NCBI GenBank assembly: GCA_030065095.1
Contig: JASJDP010000007.1
Coordinates: 124,001-188,000, forward strand
Source of the DNA: Rhodobacter sp.
GTDB taxonomy: Bacteria; Pseudomonadota; Alphaproteobacteria; Rhodobacterales; Rhodobacteraceae
Length of the DNA: 64,000 nucleotides
Direction of reading: 5' to 3'
Made by a program: the position numbers and the translations under genes. How positions within the stretch are numbered: the stretch's first letter is position 1; each line of letters begins with the position of its first letter. Positions 7,957 to 15,971 of the stretch are shown here, piece by piece. The notes beneath the pieces are model-generated. The model was not told where the DNA came from. It saw only the letters and a list, made by a program, of their open reading frames with translations, and did no database searches.

Positions 7957-9249
7957 TCAGCCCCTTGCATAAACCTCTTCGCCCGCGACCCAGGTCCTCA
8001 GCACCCTGCCCTGCATCTTCGCACCGTCGAACGGCGTGTTCTTCGACTTCGACTGCAGCGCATAGCGGTCGAGAACGAACGGCGCGTGCGCGTCGAACAG
8101 CACCAGATCGGCGGGCGCGCCGGGGGCCAGCCGGCCCGACGGCAGCCCCAACCGCCGGGCGGGGTTGCGGGACAGCGCCCGGAACAGTTGCGGCAGGGAT
8201 AGCTGGCCGGCGTGGTAGAGCCGGAGCGCCGCAGGCAGCAATGTCTCCAGCGCCACCGCGCCCGATGCGGCCTCTTCGAATGGCCGACGCTTCGATTCCT
8301 CGTCCTGGGGGGTGTGCATCGAGCTGATGATGTCGATCACGCTGCTCGCGACCGCCTCGACCATCGCCTGCCGGTCGTCCTCGGACCTCAGCGGCGGCTT
8401 GATCTTGAAAAAAGTGCGGTAGTCGCCGACGTCGAGTTCGTTCAGCGTCAGGTGGTGGATGTTCGCGCCGGCGGTCACATCCAGCCCGGCCGCCTTTGCG
8501 CGTTCCAGTGCTGGCAGCGACCGGGCCGTCGACAGATTGTCGGCGTGGTATTTCGCGCCCGTCATCTCGGCCAGGGCCAGGTCCCGCTCCAGCCCCAGCC
8601 GCTCGGCCATCGGTGATACGGCGGGCAGGCCGCGGAGCGAAGCGAACTTGCCCGAGGTCGCGGCCGCCCCGGCGGTCAGCCCCGGCTCTTGCGGATGTGC
8701 GACCACCAAAGCACCCAGCGACCGGGCGTAGGTCAGCGCGCGGGCAAAGACGCGGGCATCGGCCACCACGCTGTCGCAATCGGAAAATGCCACGGCGCCC
8801 GCGTCCCGCAGGAACCCGATCTCGACCATCTCGCGCCCCTGCCGGGCTTTCGTCAGCGCCGCCATCGGGTGGATGTTGACCGGCGCATCCTGAGCCGCCC
8901 GCCGCGCAACGAATTCCAGCTGTTCCGGCGTATCGATCACCGGTGTCGTGTCGGGCCGGGTGATCATCGTCGTCACGCCGCCCGCCGCCGCGGCCCGCCC
9001 CGCCGAACGGAAGCTTTCCTTGTGGCGTTCGCCCGGCTCGCAGACCTTCACCCCCAGATCGACGATCCCCGGCGCCAGCACCTTCCCGCCGCAGCGCAGA
9101 ATGTTTCGCATGCGAAACATTTCCGCTTCGATTTCAGCAGGTTGCGTTAAGACACGGTCAATCTTCCCTTCGGAAATCTTAACCGCGCCCTCGGTTTCGG
9201 TTCCGGCCTCGGGATCGATCAGCAGCGCCTCGGCGATCAGCAGGCTCAT
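7957..9249 (-). CDS. pyrC: Dihydroorotase-like protein, probably non-catalytic
   Basis: A 430-residue amidohydrolase-fold protein of the dihydroorotase family, in one cluster with pyrB. The family signature D-x-H-x-H-x-R-E-P-G appears as DLGVKVCEPG (residues 64-73), so both metal-binding His and the substrate Arg are replaced by Gly66, Lys68 and Cys70. The late catalytic motif, usually D-H-A-P-H, reads SMHTPQDEESK. HHL and KPPLR are kept. By analogy with the inactive PyrC-prime (PyrX) of pseudomonads, it may be a structural partner of aspartate carbamoyltransferase. It could still have another activity. An active dihydroorotase would have to be encoded elsewhere. Confidence 0.85.
   Translation of the reverse strand: MSLLIAEALLIDPEAGTETEGAVKISEGKIDRVLTQPAEIEAEMFRMRNILRCGGKVLAPGIVDLGVKVCEPGERHKESFRSAGRAAAAGGVTTMITRPDTTPVIDTPEQLEFVARRAAQDAPVNIHPMAALTKARQGREMVEIGFLRDAGAVAFSDCDSVVADARVFARALTYARSLGALVVAHPQEPGLTAGAAATSGKFASLRGLPAVSPMAERLGLERDLALAEMTGAKYHADNLSTARSLPALERAKAAGLDVTAGANIHHLTLNELDVGDYRTFFKIKPPLRSEDDRQAMVEAVASSVIDIISSMHTPQDEESKRRPFEEAASGAVALETLLPAALRLYHAGQLSLPQLFRALSRNPARRLGLPSGRLAPGAPADLVLFDAHAPFVLDRYALQSKSKNTPFDGAKMQGRVLRTWVAGEEVYARG
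9100..9121. repeat. Perfect 22-bp palindrome inside the dihydroorotase-like gene
   Basis: The half-site AATGTTTCGCA is followed at once by its exact reverse complement. It covers codons 43-50 and encodes MFRMRNI in the linker just before the conserved GGKVLAPGIVDLG. Read as DNA it could form a cruciform or RNA hairpin, or bind a dimeric protein. Nothing else in the window carries the same half-site. Confidence 0.85.
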
Positions 9250-9773
9250 CCCGCCTTCCTCTGGAGGTCGCGGAACATCCTGTAGACATCTTCGCCGTCC
9301 GTCAGGCGCTCGAACCCGATCGGAACCCGGGTCGAGCCGTTCTTGGTTCGGCGGTAGGTGTGGGCGAAGTAGATCGAGGCCTTGTCGCCCGCCTCATATT
9401 CCAGCTGTGTCCGGTCGTCGATGGGGTAGGATTTCAGCTTGCGGCCCTGCAGCGGCAAGTCGGAGGCGATGAACGCGCGGCGGTCGGTCAGCGTGTACCA
9501 TGTGTGCCGCCGCTTCCATGCGCTCCAGTAGGGTGGGCCGACGGCGAGGCCGAGACCCACGAAGAAATGGATCAGTCCGAACATCCAGAACCCGCCGCCC
9601 GCCTGCGACGCCATGATCATCCAAAACAGCGCGAAGCCTGCAAAAACCAGCCCGAACACCATGGTGAAGCCGTGCGACAGCTTCCAGACCACGCGTGTCC
9701 CCGGACGGCCCTGCCACAGGATCGTCTCGCCCTCGTCGAGGATGCCTTCCCACCCGGCTGGCGTGGTCGTCAT
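9246..9773 (-). CDS. PH-like membrane protein in the pyr cluster
   Basis: A 175-residue protein with two membrane segments (about residues 33-53 and 60-80), then a soluble domain starting KRRHTWYTLTDRRAFIAS. This looks like the bacterial pleckstrin-homology (bPH2-type) signature, in which LTDRR starts the domain. The N terminus (LDEGETILWQGRPG) is also typical of such proteins. Its TGA overlaps the ATG of the dihydroorotase-like gene (ATGA), so the two are translationally coupled. Function unknown; the domain call is from pattern recognition only. Confidence 0.82.
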   Translation of the reverse strand: MTTTPAGWEGILDEGETILWQGRPGTRVVWKLSHGFTMVFGLVFAGFALFWMIMASQAGGGFWMFGLIHFFVGLGLAVGPPYWSAWKRRHTWYTLTDRRAFIASDLPLQGRKLKSYPIDDRTQLEYEAGDKASIYFAHTYRRTKNGSTRVPIGFERLTDGEDVYRMFRDLQRKAG

Positions 9774-9789
9774 GCGGCCTCCTTCCTGA

Positions 9790-9891
9790 CTATCCGGCCA
9801 CCCAGACCATAACGCCGACCAGCGCGAACGACACCAATAGGGCGATCATCGCGACGCGGCCGGACATCTTGGGGTCTTTTGGCTCTTGCAT
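9790..9891 (-). CDS. 33-residue single-span membrane peptide
   Basis: A short frame, MQEPKDPKMSGRVAMIAL at the N terminus and ending MVWVAG, sits between two clearly coding genes on the same strand. It begins 6 bp after the stop of the upstream gene. It has a charged lead and one membrane span of about 20 residues. Compactness of the operon and a good charge/hydrophobic layout support it. The ribosome site is weak, so it may depend on translation of the gene before it. Function unknown. Confidence 0.6.
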   Translation of the reverse strand: MQEPKDPKMSGRVAMIALLVSFALVGVMVWVAG

Positions 9892-9897
9892 CTTGTC

Positions 9898-10470
9898 TCA
9901 ATAGGGCCGCGAACGGAAGAAAAACACCAAGGCCAACACGGCGACTGCGGCAAAGAGAATGCCCAGCAACACCGCAAGGCTGGTCCCGCGTGACGGCGGC
10001 CCGGGGGGCGGTGCGGCCGGGGTGACCATGGCAGGCGGGTCATCGCCCGGCGCCGGTGCGGTGGCGCGCGGCGCCTCGGCCTCTGCCAGCCGATACGTGC
10101 CGATGTGGCGAAGCGGCGGCTTCGGTGTCAGTGTCTGGGCGCTGCCCCCGAAGGCCGCGCTGAGGACGATGACGATATGTCCCTCTTCGGCCTCCAGAGC
10201 GGCGCGATCGGGCGCAATGACGGCGTCGTCAATGCCCTGACCCTCGATCAGATAGGCGGGCAGCCCGACGCCCTTAAGATCACCCGCCGGAAATACCTCG
10301 ACATAGTCCGGATCCAGCACCGATACCCCCAGCGCCTCCGGCAAGGGCCAGGCTGCTCCGTTGCCTTCCGGCGGGGTCTTGAAGCCGCGCGCCGTGGGGG
10401 GATCGAGGTCGAGCGCAAAGACCCGAACCACCTCGCGCTCGCCCTGAGCCACCTCAAGCGCGGTGGTCAT
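9898..10470 (-). CDS. Tail-anchored protein of unknown function in the pyr cluster
   Basis: A 190-residue protein with a soluble N-terminal part (REVVRVFALDLDPPTARGF near the start), a Pro/Ala-rich linker (residues about 135-160) and one C-terminal membrane span (SLAVLLGILFAAVAVLALVF) ending FRSRPY. This is the layout of a tail-anchored inner-membrane protein facing the cytoplasm. Its ATG overlaps the stop of the upstream PH-like gene, so it belongs to the pyrB operon. I do not recognise a named family. Confidence 0.8.
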   Translation of the reverse strand: MTTALEVAQGEREVVRVFALDLDPPTARGFKTPPEGNGAAWPLPEALGVSVLDPDYVEVFPAGDLKGVGLPAYLIEGQGIDDAVIAPDRAALEAEEGHIVIVLSAAFGGSAQTLTPKPPLRHIGTYRLAEAEAPRATAPAPGDDPPAMVTPAAPPPGPPSRGTSLAVLLGILFAAVAVLALVFFFRSRPY

Positions 10471-10916
10471 GCCTGCTCCAGCATGCCGGCGGCCAATTGC
10501 AGCTTGCGCTGCGTCGCCGCGGCATCGGACTGGTACTTGATCAGGTGCTTGTCACCGGTTCGCGTCACCACCTGGACCACGCTGAAGAATCGGTTGACCC
10601 GTTCGATATCGCGCAACTGCGCCACCCGGCCAAACGGCCCCAAGAGCCGCCGGTCGGTCAGATCCCAGCGCACCGCCAGCTCCTCGGATGCCATGTACCA
10701 GCCGCGGATGGCGATGGCGGCCAGACCGCCGATCGCACCGGCCCAGACATGCGGGTTCCCGGTCGCCCAGAGGATCGCCATGCCCGCCGCCATGGCAATC
10801 GCGGCCAGCCAGGCGTTGTCGCGCAGATAGGCGGCCCGGTCGGCGCGGAAGCTGTCCACGATCGCTTCACCGTCCTTGAGCGGCTCGGCCGGTGTCAGTC
10901 GCGCGCCGTCAGGCAT
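10467..10916 (-). CDS. Small PH-like membrane protein directly after pyrB
   Basis: A 149-residue protein with two hydrophobic segments (about residues 38-53 and 57-74), then a domain opening [18 protein letters not shown]. That pattern resembles the bacterial PH-like domain of the other membrane protein in this cluster. The start overlaps the end of pyrB by 8 bp and its stop overlaps the next gene, so the genes are tightly coupled. The two PH-like proteins may be distant paralogs. Function unknown. Confidence 0.8.
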   Translation of the reverse strand: MPDGARLTPAEPLKDGEAIVDSFRADRAAYLRDNAWLAAIAMAAGMAILWATGNPHVWAGAIGGLAAIAIRGWYMASEELAVRWDLTDRRLLGPFGRVAQLRDIERVNRFFSVVQVVTRTGDKHLIKYQSDAAATQRKLQLAAGMLEQA

Positions 10917-11859
10917 AGACCCCCTCCGGCTTTGCCTTGAGGTTCCGCGCCAGCAGGTCCATCGCCGCCATGCGCACCGCGACGCCCATCTCCACCTGAT
11001 CCTGGATCACCGACCGGTTGATGTCATCGGCAATGGTCCCGTCGATTTCGACGCCGCGGTTCATCGGGCCAGGATGCATGACGATGGCGTCCGGCTTTGC
11101 ATGGCCCAGCTTTTCGGCATCGAGCCCGAAGCGGTGGTAATACTCCCGCTCCGACGGAATGAACCCGCCGTCCATACGCTCTTTCTGCAGACGCAGCATC
11201 ATCACGACATCGGCGTCCCGCAGCCCGGCGGCCATGTCGTCATCAACCTCGACGCCCCAGTCGGCCGCACCAGCAGGGATCAGTGTGGGCGGGCCGATCA
11301 GGCGGATGCGGCTTTCCATCTTGCCCAGAAGCAGGATGTTCGACCGCGCCACGCGGGAATGGGCGATGTCGCCGCAGATGGCAATGGTCAGCCGATGCAG
11401 ACGCCCCTTGGCCCGCCGGATCGTCAACGCGTCAAGCAGCGCCTGGGTCGGGTGCTCGTGCCGACCGTCGCCGGCGTTCAGCACGGCGCAGTTCACCTTT
11501 TCGGCCAGCAGGTTGACGGCCCCGGACATCGGGTGCCGGACGACCAGCAGGTCGGGATGCATCGCATTCAGCGTCAGCGCGGTGTCGATCAGCGTTTCGC
11601 CCTTCTTCACGCTGGAATGCTGCATCGCCATGTTCATCACATCGGCGCCCAGCCGTTTGCCCGCGATCTCGAAAGAGGCCTGAGTGCGGGTCGAGGCCTC
11701 GAAGAACATGTTGATCTGCGTGAGCCCGGCCAGCGTGTCGGCATGCTTCACCTGGGCGCGGTTCAGATCGACATATTGGTCGGCCAGGTCGAGAATCGTG
11801 GTGATGTCCCGGGGGGCCAGGTCCTCGATCCCCAGAAGATGCCGTTGGCGGAAACTCAT
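10909..11859 (-). CDS. pyrB: Aspartate carbamoyltransferase catalytic subunit
   Basis: A 316-residue enzyme that joins carbamoyl phosphate and aspartate in de novo pyrimidine synthesis. The carbamoyl-phosphate loop [18 protein letters not shown] and the [18 protein letters not shown] motif are intact, and the length is normal. The ATG at 11859 gives the family N terminus ([14 protein letters not shown]); the open frame continues upstream without a conserved segment. It is first in a minus-strand cluster that runs to plsY. The uracil-DNA glycosylase gene starts 110 bp away on the other strand. Confidence 0.96.
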   Translation of the reverse strand: MSFRQRHLLGIEDLAPRDITTILDLADQYVDLNRAQVKHADTLAGLTQINMFFEASTRTQASFEIAGKRLGADVMNMAMQHSSVKKGETLIDTALTLNAMHPDLLVVRHPMSGAVNLLAEKVNCAVLNAGDGRHEHPTQALLDALTIRRAKGRLHRLTIAICGDIAHSRVARSNILLLGKMESRIRLIGPPTLIPAGAADWGVEVDDDMAAGLRDADVVMMLRLQKERMDGGFIPSEREYYHRFGLDAEKLGHAKPDAIVMHPGPMNRGVEIDGTIADDINRSVIQDQVEMGVAVRMAAMDLLARNLKAKPEGVYA

Positions 11860-11968
11860 GGTCCCTCGATGCCTGTTGCGGGCGTTATAGGCGGCAGTCC
11901 GGGGCGCGGCAAGGCGGCTGATCGGTGCACACCCGTGACACGGCCGCGCAACCCGGTAAACTGTGCCA

Positions 11969-12751
11969 ATGGAGCAAAACATCGGATACCGTCAGGCGCA
12001 GGCCCTGCTGGCGTGGCAGATCGAACTGGGCGTGGACGAGGCGATCGGCGAGACGCCGGTCAACCGCTACGATCTCGCGGCTGCGCCGCCAAAGCCCAGG
12101 CGCCCGGCGACGCCCGCGTCGTCGCCGGTGGCTGCAGCCGACACCGACGATCCGGTCGACATCGCAAGGGCGGTTGCGGCCGGTGCCGGCTCGCTGGAGG
12201 CGTTGCGCGAGGCACTCGCCGCCTACGACCACTGCGATCTCAAGCGCGGCGCGCGCACTCTGGTCTTCGCCGACGGCAACCCGGCGGCGCGTATCATGGT
12301 GATCGGCGAGGCGCCGGGCCGCGACGAGGATATCCAGGGCAAACCCTTCGTCGGCCGGGCCGGTCAGTTGCTGGACCGGATGCTGGACTGCATCGGCCTT
12401 GCCCGCACATCTATAGACAGGGAACAGGCCGTCTACATCACCAACATCCTGCCCTGGCGCCCGCCGCAGAACCGCGATCCCAAGCCGGAGGAGATTGCCA
12501 TGATGCTGCCTTTCGTGCAGCGGCATGTCGAGCTTGCCGCGCCGGACATCCTTGTTCTGATGGGCAATATTTCCTGCCTTGCCCTGCTGGGACGCAAGGG
12601 GATCACCCGGCTGCGGGGAAACTGGCAGGACGTGCTGGGCCGTCCTGCCCTGCCGATGTTCCACCCCGCCTATCTGCTGCGCAATCCGCACGCCAAGCGC
12701 GAGGCGTGGCACGACCTTCTGACGCTGCAGGCGCGGTTGCGGGACTTATGA
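11969..12751 (+). CDS. Family-4-like uracil-DNA glycosylase lacking the usual Fe-S cysteines
   Basis: A 260-residue DNA-repair enzyme. Family-4 motifs are clear: GEAPGRDED (113-121), [23 protein letters not shown] and [10 protein letters not shown] long N-terminal extension rich in Ala and Pro precedes the catalytic domain. Classical family-4 enzymes bind a 4Fe-4S cluster through C-x2-C, C-RPP and a fourth Cys. Here only Cys89 of the first pair remains, C-RPP is W-RPP (Trp163), and the fourth position appears to be a Leu. A cluster therefore seems unlikely. The start is the ATG at 11969; a GTG two codons earlier is possible. Confidence 0.88.
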   Translation: MEQNIGYRQAQALLAWQIELGVDEAIGETPVNRYDLAAAPPKPRRPATPASSPVAAADTDDPVDIARAVAAGAGSLEALREALAAYDHCDLKRGARTLVFADGNPAARIMVIGEAPGRDEDIQGKPFVGRAGQLLDRMLDCIGLARTSIDREQAVYITNILPWRPPQNRDPKPEEIAMMLPFVQRHVELAAPDILVLMGNISCLALLGRKGITRLRGNWQDVLGRPALPMFHPAYLLRNPHAKREAWHDLLTLQARLRDL

Positions 12752-12776
12752 GCCGGGCGGTTTGCCTTTGGCGCAG

Positions 12777-12840
12777 AAGGCGTTCTAAAACGCCTTGCGA
12801 CGCGGTTTTGAAACCGCGTCAAGCCACCTTGAAGCGGCTT
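12777..12840. repeat. Three hairpins in tandem
   Basis: Between the glycosylase and phosphoesterase genes lie AAGGCGTT / AACGCCTT (12777-12784 with 12789-12796), GACGCGGTTT / AAACCGCGTC (12799-12808 with 12811-12820) and a weaker AAGCC / GGCTT (12821-12840). The first two have stems of 8 and 10 bp. They lie 22-120 bp downstream of the glycosylase stop and could stop transcription or stabilise the mRNA end. No T-run follows, so this is not a classical intrinsic terminator. Confidence 0.8.
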
Positions 12841-12873
12841 CTTTGCGTCCGACCTGCCATAGGTGATTGACCG

Positions 12874-13473
12874 ATGCGCATCCTTGCCTTCTCCGACCTG
12901 CACCACGCCCGCGGACCCGCCGAAGCGCTGGTCGCGGCGAGCGCCGAAGCCGACATCGTCATCGGGGCGGGCGATTTCTGCAACATGCGCCAGGATCTGA
13001 CCGGAGCGATGAACCTGCTGGGCGGCATCTCCAAGCCCTTCGTGACGGTCCCCGGCAATGCAGAGAGCTTTGATGAACTGCAGGACGCGGCCCACCAGGG
13101 TACCCATGTTCTGCACGGAACCGGCACCGACATCGACGGCCTGGCGTTTTTCGGCCTCGGCTACGGCGTCCCTGTCACCCCGTTCGGCGCCTGGTCCTGT
13201 GATCTCAGCGAGCTGGACGCCGCAGCCCTGCTGTCGCAATGCCGGCGCGCCGATGTCCTGATCACCCATTCCCCGCCCAAAGGCGTGGCGGATGTTACAT
13301 CCGGTGGCCTGTCGGTCGGCTCGACGGCCGTGCGGGATGCGATCGAACGCCTTCAGCCGCAACTCGCCGTCTGCGGCCATATCCACGACAGCTGGGGGCG
13401 CGAGGGCCGGATCGGGCGCACCCGGGTGGTCAACCTCGGCCCCGGCGGGACCTGGTTCGACGTCTCGCCATGA
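12874..13473 (+). CDS. Metallophosphoesterase family protein
   Basis: A 199-residue calcineurin-like phosphoesterase. The metal-binding motifs appear in order: FSDLHHARG (D-x-H), IVIGAGDFCN (GD), VPGNAE (GN in place of GNH-D/E), ITHSPP (H) and CGHIHDSWG (GH-x-H). It is short, a catalytic domain only, as in the cytoplasmic YfcE/MJ0936-like group. The substrate cannot be told from sequence. The stop overlaps the ATG of the LysE remnant as ATGA, so the two were once translationally coupled, with moaB coupled in turn. Confidence 0.88.
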   Translation: MRILAFSDLHHARGPAEALVAASAEADIVIGAGDFCNMRQDLTGAMNLLGGISKPFVTVPGNAESFDELQDAAHQGTHVLHGTGTDIDGLAFFGLGYGVPVTPFGAWSCDLSELDAAALLSQCRRADVLITHSPPKGVADVTSGGLSVGSTAVRDAIERLQPQLAVCGHIHDSWGREGRIGRTRVVNLGPGGTWFDVSP

Positions 13474-13796
13474 TCGCGGTCGATCCCCTGATCCTGCTGG
13501 CGTTCATCCCGGCCTCGCTGGCGCTCAATCCTACCCCCGGCGCCGGCATGATGTCCTGTCTGGGCCAGGGGCTGCGGGCAGGCCCGCGCGCGGCCCGGTT
13601 CTGGTACAATTTCTGGTCTACGGCACGGTGCTTGCGTTGGGCAGCTTCCTCATCAACGGCGCGGTGGGCGTCTTCGCGGGCGGGCTGGGGCGGCAAATCG
13701 CCCGCTCGCCTCGGTTTGCACGCGCGATTAGCTATGGTCAGTGCCGGGGTCTTCGCCGCCCTGGCGTTGCGGCTGGCGGTGATGGAGCGCACATGA
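13470..13796 (+). pseudogene. Decayed LysE/RhtB-family exporter gene
   Basis: The first about 45 codons read as a LysE-family N terminus (LALNPTPGAGMMSCLGQGLR). The reading then changes frame near 13610 to FLVYGTVLALGSFLINGAVG and FAGGLGRQIARSP, a LysE-family C-terminal half. It returns to the first frame near 13735 for VSAGVFAALALRLAVMER. The family is about 205 residues long, so about 100 internal residues are missing and two compensating frameshifts follow. The formal frame remains open for 108 codons but makes nonsense in the middle. It keeps ATGA overlaps at both ends. Confidence 0.8.
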
Positions 13797-14335
13797 GCAA
13801 GATCGACGAAAGCAAGGAGTTCATCCCTGTCCGCATCGCGGTGCTGACGGTGTCGGATACGCGCGGTCCGGAAGAGGACAGATCGGGCCAGACCCTTGTT
13901 GACCGGATCGAAGCTGCCGGCCACAGCGTCGCAGATCGAAGGATCCTGCCCGACGAGCGCGACCAGATCGCCGCGCAGCTGCGCGCCTGGGCCGCGGATC
14001 CTGACATCGACGTGGCGATCTCGACCGGCGGCACCGGGCTGACGGGCCGCGACGTGACGGTCGAGGCGCATCGCGACGTCTACGAGAAGGAAATCGAGGC
14101 CTTCGGTACGGTCTTCACGGTTGTCAGCATGCAAAAGATCGGCACCTCGGCCGTGCAAAGCCGCGCCACCGGCGGTGTGGCGAACGGCACCTACCTGTTC
14201 GCCCTTCCCGGCAGCCCCGGCGCCTGCAGGGATGCCTGGGACGAGATCCTGCAGTGGCAGTTCGACTACCGTCACCGGCCCTGCAACTTTGTCGAGATTT
14301 TTCCGCGATTGGACGAACATCAGCGACGGAAATAG
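13793..14335 (+). CDS. moaB: Molybdenum cofactor biosynthesis protein B
   Basis: A 180-residue MoaB/Mog-family protein that adenylylates molybdopterin ahead of metal insertion. Signatures include VLTVSDTRGPEEDRSG, AISTGGTGLTGRDVTVEA and FALPGSPGACRDAWDEIL. The ATG overlaps the end of the LysE remnant (ATGA), which suggests that translation used to depend on that gene. The length and domain are typical. No other molybdenum genes are in the window. Confidence 0.93.
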   Translation: MSKIDESKEFIPVRIAVLTVSDTRGPEEDRSGQTLVDRIEAAGHSVADRRILPDERDQIAAQLRAWAADPDIDVAISTGGTGLTGRDVTVEAHRDVYEKEIEAFGTVFTVVSMQKIGTSAVQSRATGGVANGTYLFALPGSPGACRDAWDEILQWQFDYRHRPCNFVEIFPRLDEHQRRK

Positions 14336-14442
14336 CCGGCCCGCGCGTATCACCCGCACGTGACGTTGGCCCGGCTTGGACGTTCCGGCCGGGCACGCTA
14401 TCTTAACGGTGTTGGATCGCACCGGGGAAGGGCCCAGAAAAC

Positions 14443-15909
14443 ATGCGCTTTTTGCGCCGCAGTTTAGTTGGCTTGTTTCTGCTGTCGCTGACGGTGGGCA
14501 TTCTGGCCTATGCCGGGCAGACCGTCTATGGCGCGCTGCAGGAACGCTGGGCCGAGGAGAACCGCCCGAGGCCGACGCGCGAACGGGTGTTCGCGGTCAA
14601 CGTCGTCCCCTTCGAGCCCGGCGCGGTAACGCCGGTGATGACCAGCTTCGGCGAGGTGCGCAGCCGCAGGATACTGGAGGTGCGGGCCCGGACTTCGGGG
14701 ACCGTGGTCGACCTGGCCGAGGGGTTCGAGGACGGCGGTCGGGTTCAGGCGGGCGATCTGCTGGTGCGCGTCGATCCGTCGGACGCGCAGGCCGCACTTG
14801 ACGTTGCGGCGACAGACCTCACCGAAGCCGAACGCGAGCTGGCCGAGGCGCGCCGCGCGCTGGACCTGGCCCGGGACGACGTCGCCTCGGCGCAGGAGCA
14901 ACTGGTGTTGCGAACGAGGGCTCTGGTCCGCCAGCAAAGCCTGCAGGATCGCGGCGTCGGATCCGCGGCCGCCGTCGAAACCGCCGAACTGGCCGAGGCC
15001 AGCGCCGCGCAGGCAGAGCTGAACCGGCGGCAGGCGCTGGCCCAGGCCGAGGCCGCCGTCGATCAGGCGCTGACGGCGCTCGACCGCCGCCGGATCGCGC
15101 TGGCGGAGGCAGAGCGCGATCTGGCCGAGACCGAGGTGTTTGCCGAATTCTCCGGCACGCTCAGCGATGTCGCCGTGGTCAAAGGTGGCCTGGTTCAGAA
15201 CAACGAGCGTCTGGCCCGGATCGTCGACCCGGACAGGCTGGAGGTCGCGTTCCGCGTCTCGACGACCGAATATGCAAGGCTTCTCGACGAAAGCGGTGCA
15301 CTGCCGGCCGCGGCGGTGGATGTGACGCTGGATGTGCTGGGCGTCGATCTGGCGGCCCGGGGCGTGATCAGCCGCGAGAGCGCCAGCGTCGGCGAGGGGC
15401 AGACCGGCCGGCAGATCTTTGCAAGGATCGACGGCGCCAAGGGCTTTCGCCCCGGCGATTTCGTGACCGTGCGTATTGCCGAGCCCGAGTTGCGTTTTGT
15501 CATGGAACTGCCCGCCACGGCGGTCGACTCGGCGAACACCGTGCTGGTGGTCGGAGAGGACGAGCGGCTTGAACTTGCCCCGGTCGAAGTGCTGCGCCGC
15601 CAGAGGGACGATGTCATCGTGCGCGCCCGGGACCTGCGCGACCGGCTGGTCGTCGCCGAACGGTCGCCGCTGCTGGGTGAAGGCATCAAGGTGCGCCCGA
15701 TCCTTCCCGGCACGGCCGGAGTTCCGGCCGCGCCTGCGGAGCCGGCGATGGTCGAGCTGAGCGAGGAACGCCGCGCCAGGCTGGTGGCCTTCGTCGAGGG
15801 CAACCGGTTCATGCCGAAGGAAGCCAAGGAACGTGTCCTGTCGCAGCTTGGCCAGAAGCAGGTGCCCGCCAAGATGATCGAACGCATCGAATCGCGGATG
15901 GGAGGCTAG
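14443..15909 (+). CDS. RND efflux membrane-fusion (periplasmic adaptor) protein
   Basis: A 488-residue adaptor that links an inner-membrane RND pump to the outer membrane. It has an N-terminal membrane anchor (LVGLFLLSLTVGILAYAG), a lipoyl-like half (ARTSGTVVDLAEGFEDGG), a long Ala/Glu-rich coiled coil (residues about 115-240) and a second lipoyl half with a beta-barrel (AEFSGTLSDVAVVKGG). The tail (from about 430) carries an extra charged helix region. The pump gene follows 62 bp downstream, with a hairpin in between. The substrate is unknown. Confidence 0.9.
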   Translation: MRFLRRSLVGLFLLSLTVGILAYAGQTVYGALQERWAEENRPRPTRERVFAVNVVPFEPGAVTPVMTSFGEVRSRRILEVRARTSGTVVDLAEGFEDGGRVQAGDLLVRVDPSDAQAALDVAATDLTEAERELAEARRALDLARDDVASAQEQLVLRTRALVRQQSLQDRGVGSAAAVETAELAEASAAQAELNRRQALAQAEAAVDQALTALDRRRIALAEAERDLAETEVFAEFSGTLSDVAVVKGGLVQNNERLARIVDPDRLEVAFRVSTTEYARLLDESGALPAAAVDVTLDVLGVDLAARGVISRESASVGEGQTGRQIFARIDGAKGFRPGDFVTVRIAEPELRFVMELPATAVDSANTVLVVGEDERLELAPVEVLRRQRDDVIVRARDLRDRLVVAERSPLLGEGIKVRPILPGTAGVPAAPAEPAMVELSEERRARLVAFVEGNRFMPKEAKERVLSQLGQKQVPAKMIERIESRMGG

Positions 15910-15922
15910 AGAGGTGCGACGC

Positions 15923-15945
15923 ACGAATTTTCGCCGAAAATTCGT
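15923..15945. repeat. AT-rich hairpin between adaptor and pump genes
   Basis: ACGAATTTTCG (15923-15933) and CGAAAATTCGT (15935-15945) form an 11-bp stem around a single base, or 10 bp with three loop bases. It lies in the 62-bp gap of the efflux operon. It may tune expression of the pump relative to the adaptor, by partial termination or by mRNA protection. It stands out as AT-rich in GC-rich surroundings. Confidence 0.8.
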
Positions 15946-15971
15946 CGCCCTTCTGGTCGGCAGATCACATC

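Noticed and set aside
10876-12870. A 664-codon plus-strand frame across pyrB and the glycosylase gene
   Set aside because: It is antisense to pyrB in its first half and out of frame with the glycosylase in its second half; both real genes have intact motifs.
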